This document shows positions 63,874-64,000 of a stretch of DNA of 64,000 nucleotides, one piece after another. The translations under genes were made by a program, and so were the position numbers. The stretch is from Oscillospiraceae bacterium (GTDB taxonomy: Bacteria > Bacillota > Clostridia > Oscillospirales > Oscillospiraceae). Within the stretch, counting starts at the first letter, position 1, and each line of letters opens with the position of its first letter. The DNA is taken from the NCBI GenBank assembly GCA_017416245.1, contig JAFQCX010000008.1:62001-126000 (forward strand), in the 5' to 3' direction. The notes under the pieces were generated by a model that was not told the origin of the DNA, ran no database searches, and saw only the letters and a list, made by a program, of their open reading frames with translations.

Positions 63874-64000
63874 ATGGCGACTTCGTTTTCAGGCAATGCA
63901 AAGGCAGAGATCTGCCGTTATATTCCCGCAAAGCATTGCTGCGCCCTGGCAGAGTGCTTTGGAATCCTACTGTTTTGCAATAGCTTTCAGGGGGATAATA
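63874..64000 (+). CDS. whiA: DNA-binding protein WhiA, N-terminal fragment
   Basis: The frame MATSFSGNAKAEICRYIPAKHCC, then ALAECFGILLFC, runs off the window. It matches the start of WhiA, a LAGLIDADG-like plus helix-turn-helix protein involved in sporulation or cell division, and encoded after murB, rapZ and yvcK in many Firmicutes. Here it follows murB directly, so the two middle genes are missing or elsewhere. AAAGGAG precedes the ATG. Only 42 codons are visible. Confidence 0.85.
   Translation, partial: MATSFSGNAKAEICRYIPAKHCCALAECFGILLFCNSFQGDN

Overview
The window looks like a chromosomal segment of a spore-forming, Gram-positive anaerobe of the class Clostridia, most probably Oscillospirales (moderate GC content). 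The evidence is the spoIIGA-sigE pair, a PolC-type replicative polymerase, a T-box ahead of alaS, an rpmG-secE-nusG-rplK-rplA-rplJ-rplL cluster with an L10 leader, rex, RNase M5, murB followed by whiA, and strong sigma-A promoters of the TTGNNN-16/17-TATAAT type. The exact genus is inference. There are no rRNA or tRNA genes, no CRISPR array, no phage and no full-length insertion sequence. The mobile or repeated DNA seen is one ~275-bp MITE-like element, a small palindromic repeat cluster and one decayed transporter gene.

Layout. 1-1.9 kb: end of a sugar ABC permease and a lipoprotein solute-binding protein. 2-4.3 kb: two CobW/COG0523 GTPase genes, one with a Cys/His-rich repeat and one fused to an OB-like domain. 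4.3-9.4 kb: rarA, a DUF951 gene, spoIIGA-sigE, rex with a 42-bp perfect palindrome at its promoter, and a membrane-anchored metzincin-like protein with MORN repeats. 9.5-11.1 kb (minus strand): glnS. 11.4-22.6 kb: the long pyrH-frr-uppS-cdsA-dxr-rseP-ispG-polC operon plus a nucleoside phosphorylase. It joins translation termination, undecaprenyl and phospholipid precursor synthesis, the MEP isoprenoid pathway and replication. 22.7-27.8 kb: an FAD dehydrogenase, oligoendopeptidase F with a small coupled gene, and an LCP-family wall protein. 27.8-38.1 kb: T-box-alaS, comEC-holA-rnmV-ABC-F, Mrp and a histidine phosphatase. 38.1-40.1 kb: a MATE remnant and a GH43-type glycosidase.

40.1-46.3 kb (minus strand): a CofE-like glutamate ligase, a membrane protein and the ribosomal-protein/nusG cluster. 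This is interrupted on the plus strand by a small lipoprotein gene behind a large structured leader (43.49-43.69 kb). 46.5-50 kb: ruvX, then on the minus strand a pair of half-size TauE/SafE permeases, a PpiC foldase, a 6S-RNA-like ncRNA and a DUF1292 gene. 50.3-57.5 kb: a class A PBP with an inserted Cys4 ribbon, an rRNA-type methyltransferase, ecfA1-[MITE]-ecfA2-ecfT, and truA. 57.5-64 kb: a ClpE-like ATPase, two small membrane or lipoprotein genes, a TIM-barrel isomerase with a nitrilase-family amidase, a poly-[4Fe-4S] ferredoxin, murB and the start of whiA.

Most of the window is conserved housekeeping. The best candidates for something undescribed are the metzincin-MORN protein at 8.2-9.4 kb, the structured leader at 43.5 kb, the TA-flanked MITE that supplies the stop codon of ecfA1, the 42-bp palindrome at rex, and the two unusual CobW proteins. 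These are sequence-only inferences.
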